From: Glaciecola sp. UBA983 | GTDB taxonomy: Bacteria; Pseudomonadota; Gammaproteobacteria; Enterobacterales; Alteromonadaceae | Assembly: GCA_002292215.1 (NCBI GenBank) | Contig: DBBN01000101.1 | Location: 1 to 37,202 of the forward strand | Length of the DNA stretch: 37,202 nt | Reading direction: 5' to 3' | In this document: positions 36,117 through 37,202 of the stretch, piece after piece | Numbering within the stretch: the stretch's first letter is position 1 | Layout: each line of letters starts with the position of its first letter | Notes under the pieces: generated by a model | The model's input: the letters and a program-made list of their open reading frames with translations, nothing else | What the model was told of the DNA's origin: nothing | The model's database searches: none | Made by a program: the position numbers and the translations under genes

Positions 36117-36477
36117 CTATTCAGGACTCAATCTCACACTAATACATTTGACCACTATTGCCCCATGTTCTTTATAGAAACAAGCTTCTTCAAAAACCAG
36201 ACGCCGGCGATATTGTAAAGGCTGAACATGAGATATGGATGCTCACTATGTACAGTAAATCGGAACGAGCTACTATCGCTGGTCATAACTGGCCTAAAAT
36301 GTGACAATATCATCGGCGCTTTATCGTAAGTGTTAGACAGCTATAACCTTAGTCATATGCGGGCCGAACACAAAGAAGTCGGACGAAAGTCGTGCCTATG
36401 TCGGGGCCTTGTCGTAACTGTGTAACGTCGTTCAGTCTAATAATAGGATGTACCAGAGAGCCTATGGAGAAGCATTT
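36117..36477. other. 361-bp stretch without a clear gene, possible decayed insert
   Basis: No convincing gene, and no clear terminator after thyA. On the minus strand two short overlapping frames look protein-like: an ATG-started frame of 43 codons at 36155-36286 (begins MTSDSSSFRFTVHSEHP) and an open frame at 36117-36242 without a good start (contains VFEEACFYKEHGAIVVK). They may be the two halves of one frameshifted relic. The right part (36378-36430) holds evenly spaced GTCG repeats before the XRE gene. Base composition moves toward higher G+C here. Confidence 0.45.
36378..36414 (+). repeat. Four GTCG units spaced exactly 11 bp apart
   Basis: GTCG begins at 36378, 36389, 36400 and 36411, with a fifth at 36427 off register. 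The spacing is close to one helical turn. The site lies 64-100 bases before the XRE gene start, where an operator for its own product could sit. The four-base unit is short and chance cannot be excluded. Confidence 0.35.
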
Positions 36478-37026
36478 ATGTACGTGAACAGTATCCGACT
36501 TCGAGAACTACGTCTTGCCCGTCAATGGTCACAGGATCAATTGGCCACACTTTGTGGTTTAAACCTGCGCACCATCCAACGCCTAGAATCTGGTGCTAAG
36601 ATCTCTAATGAATCTTTGCGGGCACTTGCTGCCGTTCTTGAGGTGCCAGCCGAGAGCTTGCTAACTGACGAACCGTCGCCCGGTCAATCAGCCCTTAAGG
36701 CAATGCGTGAAGGTGTGCTTAGTGGTCTAGAATTTACTGGCACTACCCCACGAGCCGATTTCTGGTGGTTTGCGCTCGGTGTGGTAATGATGTTGGTTTT
36801 CGTGAAGTTGCTCGGTCTGGTCCTCGGTCCGCTGCCGCTACAATTAGCCTCATTGGTCGTGTTGCTGCCATGGATCGCGGCCTGCACTAGGCGCTTGCGC
36901 GATGCTGGACTCAGTCCTTGGTGGCAGCTCATCAGCTTAGCTCCAGTCGCAGGTATCCTTGTGTTGCTCTATTTACTTACCTATCAAATCAAAAAAGCAG
37001 AGCCTGCAAATGCGACAACGAGCTGA
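36478..37026 (+). CDS. XRE helix-turn-helix fused to DUF805-like membrane domain
   Basis: A 182-residue protein. Residues about 5-62 are an XRE/Cro-type helix-turn-helix (LRELRLARQWSQDQLATLCG, then LRTIQRLESG). After a short linker, residues about 80-176 form a DUF805-like module: PRADFWWFALG, three or so hydrophobic segments and the typical CTRRLRDAGLSPWWQL. It therefore looks like a membrane-tethered DNA-binding regulator. GGAG eight bases before ATG 36478 fixes the start over the in-frame ATG at 36448. The gene is visibly richer in G+C than thyA or lgt and uses CTN leucine codons where those use TTA, which suggests horizontal acquisition. The target is unknown. Confidence 0.8.
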   Translation: MYVNSIRLRELRLARQWSQDQLATLCGLNLRTIQRLESGAKISNESLRALAAVLEVPAESLLTDEPSPGQSALKAMREGVLSGLEFTGTTPRADFWWFALGVVMMLVFVKLLGLVLGPLPLQLASLVVLLPWIAACTRRLRDAGLSPWWQLISLAPVAGILVLLYLLTYQIKKAEPANATTS

Positions 37027-37150
37027 AACCGCTGCGTTTGATCGATTCGTTGCAGCATGCGACAAAGCAAATGTTCCGAATGAGGCTATGTTTCAAGCTG
37101 CTATTTTTACAAAAGAATGTGGTTTTACATCCGCTCTTCCATTCGCATGA
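37010..37150 (+). CDS. Possible small protein (46 residues), unrecognised
   Basis: An ORF from ATG 37010 to TGA 37148-37150 overlaps the end of the XRE gene by 17 bases, with AGAG about seven bases upstream. The product contains AAFDRFVAACDKANVPNEAM and is mildly amphipathic, with two cysteines. It has no recognised motif. The last 26 bases overlap the 3' end of the leftward frame at the window edge, so at most one of the two may be real. Confidence 0.3.
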   Translation: MRQRAETAAFDRFVAACDKANVPNEAMFQAAIFTKECGFTSALPFA

Positions 37151-37202
37151 TAGGTTCACGGATCATGCGTAAAAAGACCAAACTTGGGATCACCATCAGC
37201 GC
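37125..37202 (-). CDS. C-terminal end of a leftward gene cut by the window edge (unidentified)
   Basis: Reading in from the right edge, the minus-strand frame gives 25 residues, LVFLRMIREPIMRMEERM before a TAA at 37125-37127. The pattern of a hydrophobic stretch followed by a short basic and acidic tail would fit the cytosolic end of a membrane protein. Too little is present to name it. Confidence 0.4.
   Translation of the reverse strand, partial: ALMVIPSLVFLRMIREPIMRMEERM

Noticed and set aside
36332..36338. GTTAGAC, a match to the integron core site GTTRRRY, before the foreign-looking XRE gene
   Set aside because: No partner RYYYAAC site with the right imperfect-palindrome structure was found on either side, and no integrase gene is present. 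One 7-base degenerate match is not evidence of a gene cassette.

Overview
The window is about 37 kb of chromosome from a gammaproteobacterium, most likely a marine member of the Alteromonadales. Three things suggest this: A+T-rich coding with TTA-dominated leucine codons, gene orders typical of the class (mutH/rppH-ptsP-TauE-lgt-thyA), and a large TonB-dependent receptor with an Alteromonadales-like N-terminus. No tRNA, rRNA, CRISPR array or intact insertion sequence was seen.

Left block (1-5249): the 5' end of rapA, a PIN-PhoH ATPase, an Mpo1-like DUF962 membrane protein, the chaperedoxin gene ybbN/cnoX, purA and a VOC-family protein. These are ordinary housekeeping genes. Intrinsic hairpins lie before and after purA.

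Central block (5271-24177): the notable part. Two minus-strand gene runs plus nagZ and alr on the plus strand form what looks like a complete peptidoglycan-fragment (muropeptide) utilisation locus. Run A, transcribed leftward from 22993, is a sodium:solute symporter, a DUF885 lipoprotein peptidase, murQ, namZ (DUF1343 exo-muramidase, lipoprotein) and an M14 metallocarboxypeptidase. Run B, leftward from 14058, is a TonB receptor, a lipoprotein fusing an AmiD-type zinc amidase and a peptidoglycan-binding domain to a serine beta-lactamase-like (AmiE-like) domain, a NhaC-family transporter and gamma-glutamyltransferase. A long secreted NagZ lies between them, divergent from the receptor. The set NagZ + AmiE-like + NamZ + MurQ mirrors the Bacillus subtilis muropeptide-rescue operon, here rebuilt for a cell with an outer membrane. 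I infer receptor-mediated uptake, periplasmic stripping of peptide, GlcNAc and MurNAc, Na+-coupled import, then MurQ. A MurNAc kinase and a dedicated regulator are not in the window.

Right block (24276-36116): putA (a short form without the DNA-binding domain), ygiF (CYTH-CHAD triphosphatase), an unrecognised 53-residue basic protein behind a near-consensus promoter, mutH (convergent), rppH-ptsP, a TauE/SafE permease, lgt and thyA.

Right edge (36117-37202): a 361-bp non-coding stretch, then a gene richer in G+C with different leucine codons, which joins an XRE helix-turn-helix to a DUF805-like membrane domain. A doubtful small ORF and the 3' end of a leftward gene follow. This end looks like recently acquired or rearranged DNA next to the conserved lgt-thyA block.
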